A stretch of 60,286 bases of DNA from positions 1 to 60,286 of the forward strand of contig JAFVSL010000007.1 in assembly GCA_017503725.1 (NCBI GenBank). Direction: 5' to 3'. Below, piece by piece: positions 1 to 7,538 of the stretch. The first letter of the stretch is position 1; every line of letters starts with the position of its first letter. The position numbers and the translations under genes were made by a program. The notes under the pieces were generated by a model that saw only the letters and a list, made by a program, of their open reading frames with translations, was not told the origin of the DNA and did not search any database. The stretch is from Alphaproteobacteria bacterium (lineage in GTDB: Bacteria; Pseudomonadota; Alphaproteobacteria; Rs-D84).

Positions 1-5
1 ATATT

Positions 6-347
6 TTGCAGTCAGAAAACAGATTGCCCGAAGAAATTGATTCCATAGATGCCTTGAAATCAAAATTGAAGCGAGCAATGATAAAGGAAAACCCAATAAA
101 TCTAGACGAGATAAAAAATAAATTTAATGATTGTTACGAGATGTACAACAACAGTAAACATGGTTCTGGTCGTGGTTTTGGCGTAACAGGCTTAGATAAG
201 GAAGTAGATGATGCTCTCGACCCCCAAGTTGTAAAAATGCTGCATCAAATGGTATCATATTACATCGATAGTATTTATACAAAAGACATTATTGAAAAAT
301 ATGGCTTGGAATATATGGACGAGAAATACGGCAGCCCTAAAAATTAG
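6..347 (+). CDS. hypothetical protein, probably 5'-truncated by the window edge
   Basis: This open frame starts at a TTG almost at the window edge and ends in TAG, so the true start may lie upstream. The 113 visible residues are charged and mostly helical, with no signal peptide or membrane segment. A Gly-rich stretch (GSGRGFGVTG) sits near residues 53-62. I recognise no family. The gene ends about 30 nt before a promoter-like sequence that drives the structured RNA downstream. Confidence 0.5.
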   Translation: MQSENRLPEEIDSIDALKSKLKRAMIKENPINLDEIKNKFNDCYEMYNNSKHGSGRGFGVTGLDKEVDDALDPQVVKMLHQMVSYYIDSIYTKDIIEKYGLEYMDEKYGSPKN

Positions 348-376
348 TTGTTTCAAACGATAGTTAATATATTCAA

Positions 377-405
377 TTTACTTTTTTGATTTTTAGTGAT
401 AGACT
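377..405 (+). promoter_or_regulatory. sigma70-like promoter for the structured RNA/leader
   Basis: TTTACT (377-382) and TAGACT (400-405) are separated by exactly 17 nt. The predicted transcript start at about 411-413 falls just before the first hairpin of the structured element. Confidence 0.45.
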
Positions 406-410
406 ATGAA

Positions 411-630
411 TTGAATCCATAGGGATATGGGTTCGGGGCCTTCAAAACCCATCAAGTACGGTGCGAATTGCATCGTTATCCATATTATAAATGGTGCGTT
501 CGCACTGTTTTGCCTGACCTTTGGTCGGGTGTCCGTTGTTATATAACAGGTTTTATCCAAAAGCAGCGGGGCATTTACTTGATGTTTTGAAGCCACCCGA
601 CCGTCAATATCTCTTATTGGCGGTGTTTTT
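411..630 (+). ncRNA. candidate structured RNA or attenuator leader
   Basis: This intergenic stretch is dense in complementary segments. They are hairpin CCATA/TATGG with a GGGA loop (417-430); ATGGGTT/AACCCAT (427-433 with 446-452); a long closing stem TTCAAAA+CATCAAGTA (441-447, 450-458) with TACTTGATG+TTTTGAA (576-591); GTGC/GCAC closed by GTTC (494-505); and CCTGACC/GGTCGGG (513-529). GGTCGGGTG (523-531) also matches CACCCGACC (594-602), which would form a pseudoknot or an alternative fold and overlaps the terminator stem. The element ends at an intrinsic terminator 16 nt before the next gene. It is either a free small RNA or a cis-acting attenuator. I do not recognise a known family. Confidence 0.55.
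600..630 (+). terminator. intrinsic terminator / attenuator
   Basis: ACCGTCAAT (600-608) pairs with ATTGGCGGT (616-624) as 9 bp with one G-U, followed by a T6 tract. It lies just before the ribosome binding site of the outer-membrane protein gene, where an attenuator would sit. Confidence 0.7.
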
Positions 631-645
631 TACAAGGGGTGTGGT

Positions 646-1866
646 ATGAAAAAGATAATATTTGGTTTTATTGGTATGTTTTGTGTAATTTCTGCACATG
701 CGGTGGATTTAACGTTAGAGTATTATGATAATACCGTTTATTTTATAGAAGACCCATATACAGCAAAGAGAGATGATTTAACAAGTATTTCAGATGAACG
801 GTATTATTTTAAGCCATTTGATAAGACGTTAACAATTACTGCGATTCATTGGCTGGGGGATGGTAGTGGTGGCGAATATGAAGACCCGAATAGCCCATAT
901 GTTTTTAATTATACGGATATAACATTTGATTGGTTAAAATCGTATTTTACTGATTATATAGGTAACGAGTATCCATTTACTCAGATTAAAAATCAATTTG
1001 ATGATTGGGTTGTGAATAATTTTTCTGAATTGGTGGACTTATCTGTAATTGGAATTTCAAGAAACGTTGTAAAACAACACAATATTGATATTTATAATTA
1101 TGTGTTTAGTAATACAAGGTTTAATGAAGATAAGTTTTCTGTTTGGGGGACAACATTATTTAATTCAATTAATAAGTCTGGTAAATATGATTATTCAACA
1201 AATGGACTGGGTATTGTTCTGGGGGCGGATTTACGGTTGTCGGATAGTGTTTTAATTGGTGCGGGATATAGTTATTCAAATGTTGACATAGATGTAAATC
1301 CGTCTGATATATTGTTTGATACAAGCAGTGTATTTTTATATTCAAAATGGCAACCAAACAAATTCTATGTAAATGGGTTGGTTGCGTATAACTTTGCAGA
1401 TTACGAGTATGTAGATAGTGAATTGAATAATGGTGATGTGTCTGCTTTATTTGCATCGGTTATGGTGGGCTATAAAACAGAATACGGGTTAAGTCCAGAA
1501 ATTGGTATCAGATACACAAATATAGAATTGAATCAAAACAGTGAATACTTAAAAAAATCAAAAAGTGATTTTTATAGTGTTGTTGCAGGGGCGGCTTATG
1601 AACATGCGCTGGGTGATTTTGTGTTGGGTGGCCGTGCGTTAGTTGAATATGATGTTACACAACCAGACAATAAAGTAGATTTAGATGTATTGGGGTATAA
1701 ATATAATTTTGAAATAGAAGATACAGAACGACCGCTGGGGGTAGAACTTGGTATTTGGACTGAATATAATATTGGTGGCATAAATTTACGCTTAAATTAT
1801 GATTTAAGATTACATACAGATATGGTTAATCATACAGGTGGTTTGTCTTTACTGTATTGTTTCTGA
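646..1866 (+). CDS. outer-membrane beta-barrel protein (autotransporter-barrel-like)
   Basis: The 406-residue protein begins with a Sec signal peptide (residues 1-19, cleavage near AHA). About 130 Tyr/Asp-rich residues follow with no recognised fold. From about residue 155 to the end, alternating hydrophobic and polar strands with aromatic girdles are typical of an outer-membrane barrel, for example VLIGAGYSYSNVDIDV and EIGIRYTNIELN. The last residue is Phe in LSLLYCF, as barrel-assembly recognition usually requires. The barrel resembles the autotransporter beta-domain, but the N-terminal part is too short for a classical passenger. The start is supported by AAGGGG seven nt upstream. The structured RNA just ahead may control it. 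Its role is unknown. Confidence 0.7.
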   Translation: MKKIIFGFIGMFCVISAHAVDLTLEYYDNTVYFIEDPYTAKRDDLTSISDERYYFKPFDKTLTITAIHWLGDGSGGEYEDPNSPYVFNYTDITFDWLKSYFTDYIGNEYPFTQIKNQFDDWVVNNFSELVDLSVIGISRNVVKQHNIDIYNYVFSNTRFNEDKFSVWGTTLFNSINKSGKYDYSTNGLGIVLGADLRLSDSVLIGAGYSYSNVDIDVNPSDILFDTSSVFLYSKWQPNKFYVNGLVAYNFADYEYVDSELNNGDVSALFASVMVGYKTEYGLSPEIGIRYTNIELNQNSEYLKKSKSDFYSVVAGAAYEHALGDFVLGGRALVEYDVTQPDNKVDLDVLGYKYNFEIEDTERPLGVELGIWTEYNIGGINLRLNYDLRLHTDMVNHTGGLSLLYCF

Positions 1867-1878
1867 AACGCAAAACAA

Positions 1879-2074
1879 AACCGCCAAAAAAGGGCGGTGG
1901 TTTTTTTCTCTTGCACGACGGACGGGGTTCCGTTGTGCTGGGGTGGGGAAAAGTGTGTATAATTTTTCTGGTTGAAATCATCATTGAAATCAACCAGAAA
2001 TCAGTATTGAAATCGTGGAACACAAAATTTGGTTCAAATCGGTTTGCGGTATGAAAATGTATGTTTTTCAAACG
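1879..2074 (+). repeat. 195-bp direct repeat, copy R1
   Basis: R1 is nearly identical to R2 (2675-2870). It starts with a terminator hairpin (CCGCC/GGCGG, T7), followed by hairpin GCACGACGGA/TCCGTTGTGC (1913-1938), a TATAAT box (1958-1963), the perfect hairpin TCTGGTTGA/TCAACCAGA (about 1967-1998) and a conserved tail. The terminator loop differs between copies (AAAAAA in R1, CAGAT in R2) while the stem is kept. One-nt indels break all shared reading frames, so it is probably not protein coding. Confidence 0.8.
1880..1907 (+). terminator. intrinsic terminator of the outer-membrane protein gene
   Basis: ACCGCC (1880-1885) pairs with GGCGGT (1893-1898), followed by GG and a T7 tract. It lies 13 nt after the stop codon and doubles as the left end of repeat R1. 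Confidence 0.85.
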
Positions 2075-2140
2075 GTATCCATACAGGTTTTAACAGGTTT
2101 TAAGCGTAATGTGATAAGTCGTCAGAACTGAAAAAAAACA

Positions 2141-2163
2141 ACAAAAAAACCCAGAAATCTGGG
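2141..2163 (-). terminator. terminator downstream of the tRNA-Asn-like sequence
   Basis: On the minus strand CCCAGA/TCTGGG forms a tight hairpin followed by a T7 tract and a further T8 tract. It directly follows the tRNA-like sequence, which suggests that this sequence is or was transcribed. Confidence 0.7.
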
Positions 2164-2237
2164 CAAAACTCGAATTTGCTGTTGGGCTTGCTCTTATGGT
2201 TAACAGTCCGTTGTTCTACCGACTGAACTATGCCCGA
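2161..2237 (-). tRNA. degenerate tRNA-Asn(GTT)-like sequence
   Basis: Read on the minus strand, the 5' half is canonical: TCGGGCA, then TA, a perfect D-arm (GTTC/GAAC around AGTCGGTA) and the loop CTGTTAA carrying anticodon GTT. The 3' half is abnormal. The anticodon stem strands ACGGA and CCATA do not pair, and about 10 extra nt precede a T-arm (GCAAA/TTTGC around TTCGAGT). The acceptor 3' strand (TGCCCAG) overlaps that T-stem and matches only five of seven positions. No CCA is encoded. It may be a decayed tRNA or a tRNA-derived small RNA that keeps its own terminator. I doubt that it is charged normally. Confidence 0.45.
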
Positions 2238-2477
2238 ATAGCGAACACAATATTATATCAAAAAGTCGCAGAAGTCAAGACTTTTTTCAAAAATGTGCAA
2301 GTCGCGGAAATCTGCAAAAAATCCTGTGTATTTTCGCCGTGCGCGGCATGTGTGTAAAACATTTTTTCGCCTTTTTTGTCCGTGCGTTTGGCGGGTAAAA
2401 AAAGTTGTCGTAAAACTTGAAAAAACGTCAATTTGTGCTAAGTTCATAACAGAATTAAAGTATAAAGGGTAATGAAA

Positions 2478-2633
2478 ATGTCAACAGATAAGAAACGCAA
2501 GCCAAGATTTCAAGAAAGTGTGGCATACGAATATATAACCAAGGCACAAAGAATACCACGGCCGTACACGTCAGAGGATTTCAAAAAAGAGACTTTTATT
2601 CCCGACCCCTATGAATTGTGCAAACACCGATAA
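2478..2633 (+). CDS. small basic hypothetical protein (51 aa)
   Basis: This short ORF begins with MSTDKKRKPRFQ and ends with PYELCKHR. An AAGGG ribosome binding site lies eight nt before the chosen ATG; an in-frame ATG two codons earlier (2472) is too close to it. The product is Lys/Arg-rich at the N-terminus and has no signal peptide or membrane segment. It stands alone between the tRNA-Asn-like sequence and repeat R2, whose terminator hairpin follows 43 nt later. No family is recognised, and codon content plus the ribosome binding site are the only support. Confidence 0.45.
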   Translation: MSTDKKRKPRFQESVAYEYITKAQRIPRPYTSEDFKKETFIPDPYELCKHR

Positions 2634-2674
2634 ATTAAATCATGTTCAGGATACGCCCTGTGATATGTAAAAAC

Positions 2675-2870
2675 AAACCGCCCAGATGGGCGGTTGTTTT
2701 TTCTCTTGCACGACGGACGGGTTTCCGTTGTGCTGGGGGTGGGGAAAAGTGTGTATAATTTTTCTGGTTGAAATCATCATTGAATTCAACCAGAAATCAG
2801 TATTGAAATCGTGGAACGCAAAATTTAGTTCAAATCGGTTTGCGGTATGCAAATGTATGTTTTTTAAACG
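2675..2870 (+). repeat. 195-bp direct repeat, copy R2
   Basis: This is the second copy of R1 (1879-2074), with the same order of terminator hairpin, GCAC...GTGC hairpin, TATAAT box and TCTGGTTGA/TCAACCAGA hairpin. Only scattered substitutions separate the copies. Together they frame a segment of about 600 bp holding the tRNA-Asn-like sequence and the 51-aa ORF. Confidence 0.8.
2677..2703 (+). terminator. intrinsic terminator after the small ORF
   Basis: ACCGCCC (2677-2683) pairs perfectly with GGGCGGT (2688-2694), followed by a T-rich run. It is the left end of repeat R2. Confidence 0.8.
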
Positions 2871-2928
2871 ACAATGCCACACCAAAAAACGCCAAAAATA
2901 ATAAAGCGTCGAGAAATACATAAAACGG

Positions 2929-2957
2929 TTGATTTTGACTTTTTTATGTTCTATGAT
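2929..2957 (+). promoter_or_regulatory. promoter of the polysaccharide operon
   Basis: TTGATT (2929-2934) and TATGAT (2952-2957) are separated by exactly 17 nt. It would give a leader of about 150 nt that contains the hairpin at 3060-3081 before the first glycosyltransferase gene. Confidence 0.6.
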
Positions 2958-3059
2958 ACCTGAACAAGGGCATTTTGTGTCGCGTAGAGTGTGAACCCAA
3001 TTCCCATTAAGTCACATTCCAAGAGATAAAAAATCCCTTTTTATTAAATCACAAATGTT

Positions 3060-3081
3060 GCGCATCAAGTAATTGATGCGC
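3060..3081 (+). promoter_or_regulatory. GNRA-capped hairpin in the polysaccharide operon leader
   Basis: GCGCATCAA (3060-3068) pairs perfectly with TTGATGCGC (3073-3081) around a GTAA tetraloop. No T-tract follows, so it is not a terminator. It may stabilise or regulate the operon mRNA 36 nt before the start codon. Confidence 0.5.
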
Positions 3082-3116
3082 GATTGTGGTTTGTATCGTC
3101 ATAGAAAGGGGATCTT

Positions 3117-3959
3117 ATGCCACGTGTATCTGTGCTTACGCCACTTTATAACACCAATCCGGTGCATTTGCGTGAAATGATAGAATCCATACTTAATCAA
3201 ACATTCACAGATTTTGAGTTTCTGATTTTAAATGATTCGCCAAACAATACCGAAATCGAAGAAGTTGTGAAGTCTTACAAGGACAAGCGTATTAAATATG
3301 CCAAGAATGAACAAAATATGGGTATCACGCCATCGCGTAACAAGTTACTGAAAATGGCACGTGGGGAATATATTGCGATATTTGATCACGATGACATCTC
3401 TGTGCCGGAACGATTGGCATTGTGCGTGGAATACCTGGATAAAAATCCACACGTTGGTGTGGTTTCTGGCTGGTTACAGTTTTTTGGAACGGATGATGTA
3501 TTGTTAAAAAATCCAGAACGCGACACAGATATCAAGATATGCCTGACGGATAATTGCTATGTTGCGCACACGGCGGCGATGATACGCAAAAGCGTCCTAA
3601 CCGACAATAATATTGAATACGAAGAATATTACACCCCGGCCGAAGATTATCGTCTGTGGGCACGCCTGATGGATGTGACGCACTTTCATAATTTACAGAC
3701 TGTATTGGTCCGGTATCGTTGGTTTGGCAATAATACATCTGCGACATTTGCCAATCGGACAGAGGCCGCACGTCGTTCAATCAGCCTGCAATTACAGAAC
3801 AAATACCCGGCATATTATCGTGAATATTGCCGTCGCTTTGAACCAGAAACGCGTATCAAGGTACGCCTGTTTGGATTTATTCCGTTGTTCAAGATAAAAC
3901 GCAATTGGCTGTGGTTATTTGAATGTATTCCGGTTTGTAGGATATTTGGAAAAAAATAA
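3117..3959 (+). CDS. family 2 glycosyltransferase
   Basis: The protein opens with the GT-A/GT2 signature VSVLTPLYNTN and continues with a nucleotide-sugar binding half (SILNQTFTDFEFLILND). Near residues 88-92 it has the metal-binding acidic motif FDHDD. The later EDYRLWARLM segment matches the usual catalytic-base region. At 280 residues it is a standard single-domain transferase that would add a sugar from an activated donor at the cytoplasmic face of the inner membrane. It is the first gene of a four-gene operon, has AAGGGG before its ATG, and its stop overlaps the next start (TAATG). Confidence 0.9.
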   Translation: MPRVSVLTPLYNTNPVHLREMIESILNQTFTDFEFLILNDSPNNTEIEEVVKSYKDKRIKYAKNEQNMGITPSRNKLLKMARGEYIAIFDHDDISVPERLALCVEYLDKNPHVGVVSGWLQFFGTDDVLLKNPERDTDIKICLTDNCYVAHTAAMIRKSVLTDNNIEYEEYYTPAEDYRLWARLMDVTHFHNLQTVLVRYRWFGNNTSATFANRTEAARRSISLQLQNKYPAYYREYCRRFEPETRIKVRLFGFIPLFKIKRNWLWLFECIPVCRIFGKK

Positions 3960-4846
3960 TGAAAAAAACAAAATGTTTTTACTATGAACGTTGCTTGAAC
4001 GGTCGTACGCATATTTGGCTGTTTGGGGTCAAGGTTTTGTCGTGGGGACCACGCGCGGTCAAGCCATTCAAGAACCCAAAACTGGGTGTTTCATACAGTG
4101 TTTGGGATGGCGAAGAATTATTAGAACAATCGATAAAACAAATCCGTCCTGTGGTGGATTATGTGAATGTGGTTTGGCAAAAACTGTCTTGGTATGGCAA
4201 ACCGTGTAATCCCGACCTGGAACAAACATTATTAAAATTAAAGGCGGATGGTTTAATTGATGAATTGATATTTTTTGAGCCAGATTTAACTGCTGTTCCT
4301 GGTCACAATGAAATAACCAAGCGCAACATTGGGTTGCGCGCGGCACGTCGTGCGGGCTGTACGCATTTTATGACAATGGACACGGACGAATTTTATGATA
4401 CCGAACAATTCCGTGCGGCATACAATGATATTATAAAGCGCAATTTAACGCATACGTGTTGTAATATTGTATCGTATATTACACCGACCCTGCGTTGTCG
4501 TGATTATGAAACATTTTTTGTGTCTTTTATAAACAGAATTGATAGTGGTGAAAAGTTTACATTTGATGCGTTTCGTGGCTATTGTCCATGTTTGTTGGAT
4601 CCGACACGCAAAATTAAATTGAATAAAAAATCCAGATTTTGTTTCTTGGGTAAGCTGGTGATGCACCATATGTCTCACGTTCGCAAAGATATAAATAAAA
4701 AAATAGAAAATTCGACCATTTCCCAGACGTCAGATGCATTAGAACAAATGCGCACAAACTTTTTAATTACAGACAAAAAGGTGGCTGAAAAACTTAAGTC
4801 TGGCGAATATATAAAGGTTGAAAATAAATTTGGTATAAGGATATAG
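3959..4846 (+). CDS. glycosyltransferase-like protein with a DTDE motif
   Basis: The start overlaps the previous stop (TAATG), so the two are translationally coupled. The core resembles GT2/GT92-like transferases that lack the classic opening: GVSYSVWDGEELLEQSI starts a Rossmann-like half, and FMTMDTDEFYD (about residues 138-148) supplies the metal/nucleotide-sugar aspartates. No membrane segment is obvious. It probably transfers a sugar in the same surface glycan pathway as its neighbours. The exact family is uncertain. Confidence 0.7.
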   Translation: MKKTKCFYYERCLNGRTHIWLFGVKVLSWGPRAVKPFKNPKLGVSYSVWDGEELLEQSIKQIRPVVDYVNVVWQKLSWYGKPCNPDLEQTLLKLKADGLIDELIFFEPDLTAVPGHNEITKRNIGLRAARRAGCTHFMTMDTDEFYDTEQFRAAYNDIIKRNLTHTCCNIVSYITPTLRCRDYETFFVSFINRIDSGEKFTFDAFRGYCPCLLDPTRKIKLNKKSRFCFLGKLVMHHMSHVRKDINKKIENSTISQTSDALEQMRTNFLITDKKVAEKLKSGEYIKVENKFGIRI

Positions 4847-4848
4847 AT

Positions 4849-5550
4849 ATGAAAACTTTTGTCACGATATTATGTTGGTTTATTCCATTCAAAAAAACTC
4901 GCAAGCAACTGAAACAAAAGTATGTAAAGAGTATTCCCATAAAGTATCATCATAATAATCGCATAGTTATCCATCTGCCAGATGGAAAAACAATTGAAAA
5001 TCCATACAGTATACCGGGGCTTTCAATACATTTTGCGGGCCGTGATTCTGTAATAGAATTGTTTTATCCGATAAACTTTCATAAATCGCATTTTATTTGT
5101 CGGGATAATTGCAGTGTAATAATAAAGCCATCTTGTTTTATGGGGTTGACCCTTGATATGTATAATGAATGCACGGTTACAATCGATGAAAACTGCCAAA
5201 TTGGCCAATGTCATGTAAATATGCCCAACGAACGTGGAACCGCCCTGTACATAGAGCGCGATTGTGTGTTCTCAACCGGGATTGAGATATGGACTACGGA
5301 TGCACATCCCATCAGTGATATGGATGGAAATTGTATAAACAACAGAAAATCTTGTGTGACAATTGGTCGGCACGTATGGATTTGCAGAAATGCGACATTG
5401 TTAAAAGGTGCAAGAATACCGGCTAATAGTATTATAGGAAATTCGGCCGTTGTTTCGACAAAACTGGTAACTGAAAACAGCGTGTATGCCGGCAACCCCG
5501 CCATATGTGTTAAGTCTAATATTAATTGGTCTGAGGGAAAAATAAGTTAA
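4849..5550 (+). CDS. hexapeptide-repeat acyltransferase (WbbJ/maa-like)
   Basis: The C-terminal 130 residues show the left-handed beta-helix pattern of acetyltransferases. VTIGRHVWICRNATLLKGAR is followed by IPANSIIGNSAVVSTKLV and a terminal VYAGNPA signature. An earlier WTTDAHPISD segment holds a likely catalytic His. The N-terminal region is basic and unassigned. It likely O-acetylates a sugar of the glycan made by this operon. Two nt separate it from the preceding gene, with AAGGAT upstream of its ATG. Confidence 0.85.
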   Translation: MKTFVTILCWFIPFKKTRKQLKQKYVKSIPIKYHHNNRIVIHLPDGKTIENPYSIPGLSIHFAGRDSVIELFYPINFHKSHFICRDNCSVIIKPSCFMGLTLDMYNECTVTIDENCQIGQCHVNMPNERGTALYIERDCVFSTGIEIWTTDAHPISDMDGNCINNRKSCVTIGRHVWICRNATLLKGARIPANSIIGNSAVVSTKLVTENSVYAGNPAICVKSNINWSEGKIS

Positions 5551-5562
5551 TAAGGTGTAAAA

Positions 5563-6744
5563 ATGAAGATTTTAAGAAATTTCTTTAACAGAATTAGTTT
5601 TATGAAAGAATATAGTGATTGGGTTTATGATGTACAAACGAATAAAAGCTTTTTTGTGCCAATAACAGACACCCCTTTTAGAAGAAAACAAGACACGCCT
5701 AAAATATTTGCATATTATTTGACACAATTTCATCCAATACAAGAAAATGATGATGCACACGGCAAAGGGTTTACAGAATGGACGAATGTCGCTGGTGCTG
5801 TACCACAATTTGTTGGGCATTGTCAGCCAAATATACCATACGATATCGGTTTTTATAATTTATTAGATATCAATGTTATGAAACGTCAGGTAGAATTAGC
5901 CAAAATGTATGGGATATATGGATTTTGTTTTTATTATTATTGGTTTTCTGGACGCAAGGTATTGGAAAAACCTCTTTATAATTTTCTTCATTCTGACATA
6001 GATTTTCATTTTCACTTTTGTTGGGCTAATGAAAACTGGTCAAAGCTTTGGGATGGGGTAAACAAAGAGGTTATTTTGGAACAAAAGTTAATTTCAAGTG
6101 ATGCAAAGGAATTTTATAAAGATATTTTGCCTTTTATTAAAGATCATCGATATGAAAAAATAGATAACAAACCGTTGCTTTGTGTATATCATCCAGAGGT
6201 CTTTGATAAAAAAATATTGTTAAACTTCATGAATGATTTAAATAAATTTGCATATCAAGACGGTTTTGATGGTTTTTATTTTATGGCAAACAATGTTGGT
6301 GGATTTAATGTTCCGTCAGAATGGGGGTTTGATGGGATTATAGAATTTCCTCCACATGGCGTTTTTGATAAAGGGGCAGCTGTAAAGAAAACAAGATTAT
6401 GCGATAAAACAAATTTTGTCATAAAAGATTTAACAGATTTTGTGATTAATCAAGAATTTATATACGAAACACAAAACTTAACATTCAAAGCCTGCTTTCC
6501 ATCGTGGGACAATACGCCTCGAAAAGCGTATTCCAATGGTGTTAGTTTTTCTTTGTCGGATACACAGTTTGAAAAATGGCTGTCTGATATAATTTTATGG
6601 ACCAGACAACACAACGCCCCAGACAAACAATACATATACATAAATGCTTGGAATGAATGGGGCGAGGGCGCAATGTTAGAGCCAACCAAACGATTTGGTT
6701 ATAAAAGTTTGTCGATAATAAAAAGTGTACTTGAGCGCTGTTAG
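5563..6744 (+). CDS. WbsX-like glycan biosynthesis protein (GH99-like fold)
   Basis: The sequence matches WbsX proteins of O-antigen clusters: YYLTQFHPIQEND, then GKGFTEWTNV, a GFCFYYYWFSG segment with clustered aromatics, HFCWANENW, and a C-terminal YINAWNEWGEGAMLEP. These Glu/Trp-rich motifs line the active site of the GH99-like TIM barrel. At 393 residues it is full length for the domain. Whether such proteins act as transferases or glycosidases is not settled. It closes the operon and has an AAGGTG ribosome binding site. Confidence 0.85.
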   Translation: MKILRNFFNRISFMKEYSDWVYDVQTNKSFFVPITDTPFRRKQDTPKIFAYYLTQFHPIQENDDAHGKGFTEWTNVAGAVPQFVGHCQPNIPYDIGFYNLLDINVMKRQVELAKMYGIYGFCFYYYWFSGRKVLEKPLYNFLHSDIDFHFHFCWANENWSKLWDGVNKEVILEQKLISSDAKEFYKDILPFIKDHRYEKIDNKPLLCVYHPEVFDKKILLNFMNDLNKFAYQDGFDGFYFMANNVGGFNVPSEWGFDGIIEFPPHGVFDKGAAVKKTRLCDKTNFVIKDLTDFVINQEFIYETQNLTFKACFPSWDNTPRKAYSNGVSFSLSDTQFEKWLSDIILWTRQHNAPDKQYIYINAWNEWGEGAMLEPTKRFGYKSLSIIKSVLERC

Positions 6745-6746
6745 TT

Positions 6747-7403
6747 TTATCCTGCCATACCACACGCATACCAAATGTTGATCGCGGCAACTTGGGTAAA
6801 TGTAAAATCTGTTGCTGTTTTCTTGGAATAACCCGCAACCCAAGATGGATAGTATGATTGTGTTCCCTGGGCAACCTGGGTTCTTATCAGTGTGTAATGC
6901 TCGTCAGCCATTGTAACGGGCAGGGCTATTGTCGTGTCGCTTTGTGTTGCACTGCCGTTAATTTCACCCCCCATTTCGACCCAGCCGCTTTTGTATTTCC
7001 GGTACCAGGTATAGTTGTTTTCCGCCGTTGGTAATTGGCTTTCCACAACCCAATCGCCGATGGTATCTATCGCGCGTGCCATCGCAACGCCACCCACCGT
7101 TTCGCCATCGTGAACACGAATTATACCGGTGTCTGTGTCCATCGTGATTTCACCCACCAGACCCGTATACGCATCGTTTGTCGCTGTGTCACCACGCTTG
7201 ATTTGTAATTTATGTTTATTATCTGCGCGTGTCAATATTTCATCAATTTGAATTCCGCACATTTGTTTATAAAGTGTATTCAGTAATTCACGTCGTTCAA
7301 ACGGCTGAAATTCGATATTTTTTTCTACGCGGTCAATCAGCCGCGTCAGAATATCACCCATTGCGCTCAGAATTTCTGATATCTCTGATTTTGGTAAAGA
7401 CAT
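6747..7403 (-). CDS. phage tail-fibre-like protein
   Basis: The N-terminal 75 residues are helical. Residues 80-115 (QIKRGDTATNDAY...GLVGEITMDTDTG) match the small beta-module found at the start of phage tail and host-recognition proteins. The C-terminal half (YTWYRKYKSGWVEMGGEI...) resembles tail-fibre tip domains. It converges tail-to-tail with the polysaccharide operon, two nt away. AAGGAAG precedes the start. No other phage gene is near, so it is either a domesticated module or a remnant of the element that left the tRNA-Arg scar at 7540-7764. Confidence 0.65.
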   Translation of the reverse strand: MSLPKSEISEILSAMGDILTRLIDRVEKNIEFQPFERRELLNTLYKQMCGIQIDEILTRADNKHKLQIKRGDTATNDAYTGLVGEITMDTDTGIIRVHDGETVGGVAMARAIDTIGDWVVESQLPTAENNYTWYRKYKSGWVEMGGEINGSATQSDTTIALPVTMADEHYTLIRTQVAQGTQSYYPSWVAGYSKKTATDFTFTQVAAINIWYACGMAG

Positions 7404-7452
7404 AATTTATTCTTCCTTTGGTTATAAATTACGTCACCCCGGTTGTTTGAAT

Positions 7453-7474
7453 AAAAAATCCCCATTGCGGGGAA
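7453..7474 (-). terminator. intrinsic terminator upstream of the tail-fibre-like gene
   Basis: On the minus strand CCCCGCAATGGGG is followed by ATTTTTTATT. It would stop transcripts arriving from the tRNA-Arg side. Confidence 0.6.
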
Positions 7475-7538
7475 ATAAAAAACGGCCACATTTCGTGTCC
7501 GTCATTGGGCCAAATTATATCATAAAACATATAAAAAA

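Noticed and set aside
393..596. Minus-strand 67-codon ORF
   Set aside because: It lies on the opposite strand of the structured RNA with no ribosome binding site, and paired stems explain the open frame.
411..630. tmRNA, 6S RNA or SRP RNA
   Set aside because: I found no tag-peptide codons, tRNA-like ends, GGAA-type SRP loop or long single hairpin that would support these.
1826..2071. ORFs on both strands inside repeats R1 and R2
   Set aside because: One-nt indels between the copies change all frames, so the repeats are not conserved as proteins.
1879..2870. CRISPR or transposon ends
   Set aside because: There are only two long copies, no short regular spacers, no terminal inverted repeats and no transposase.
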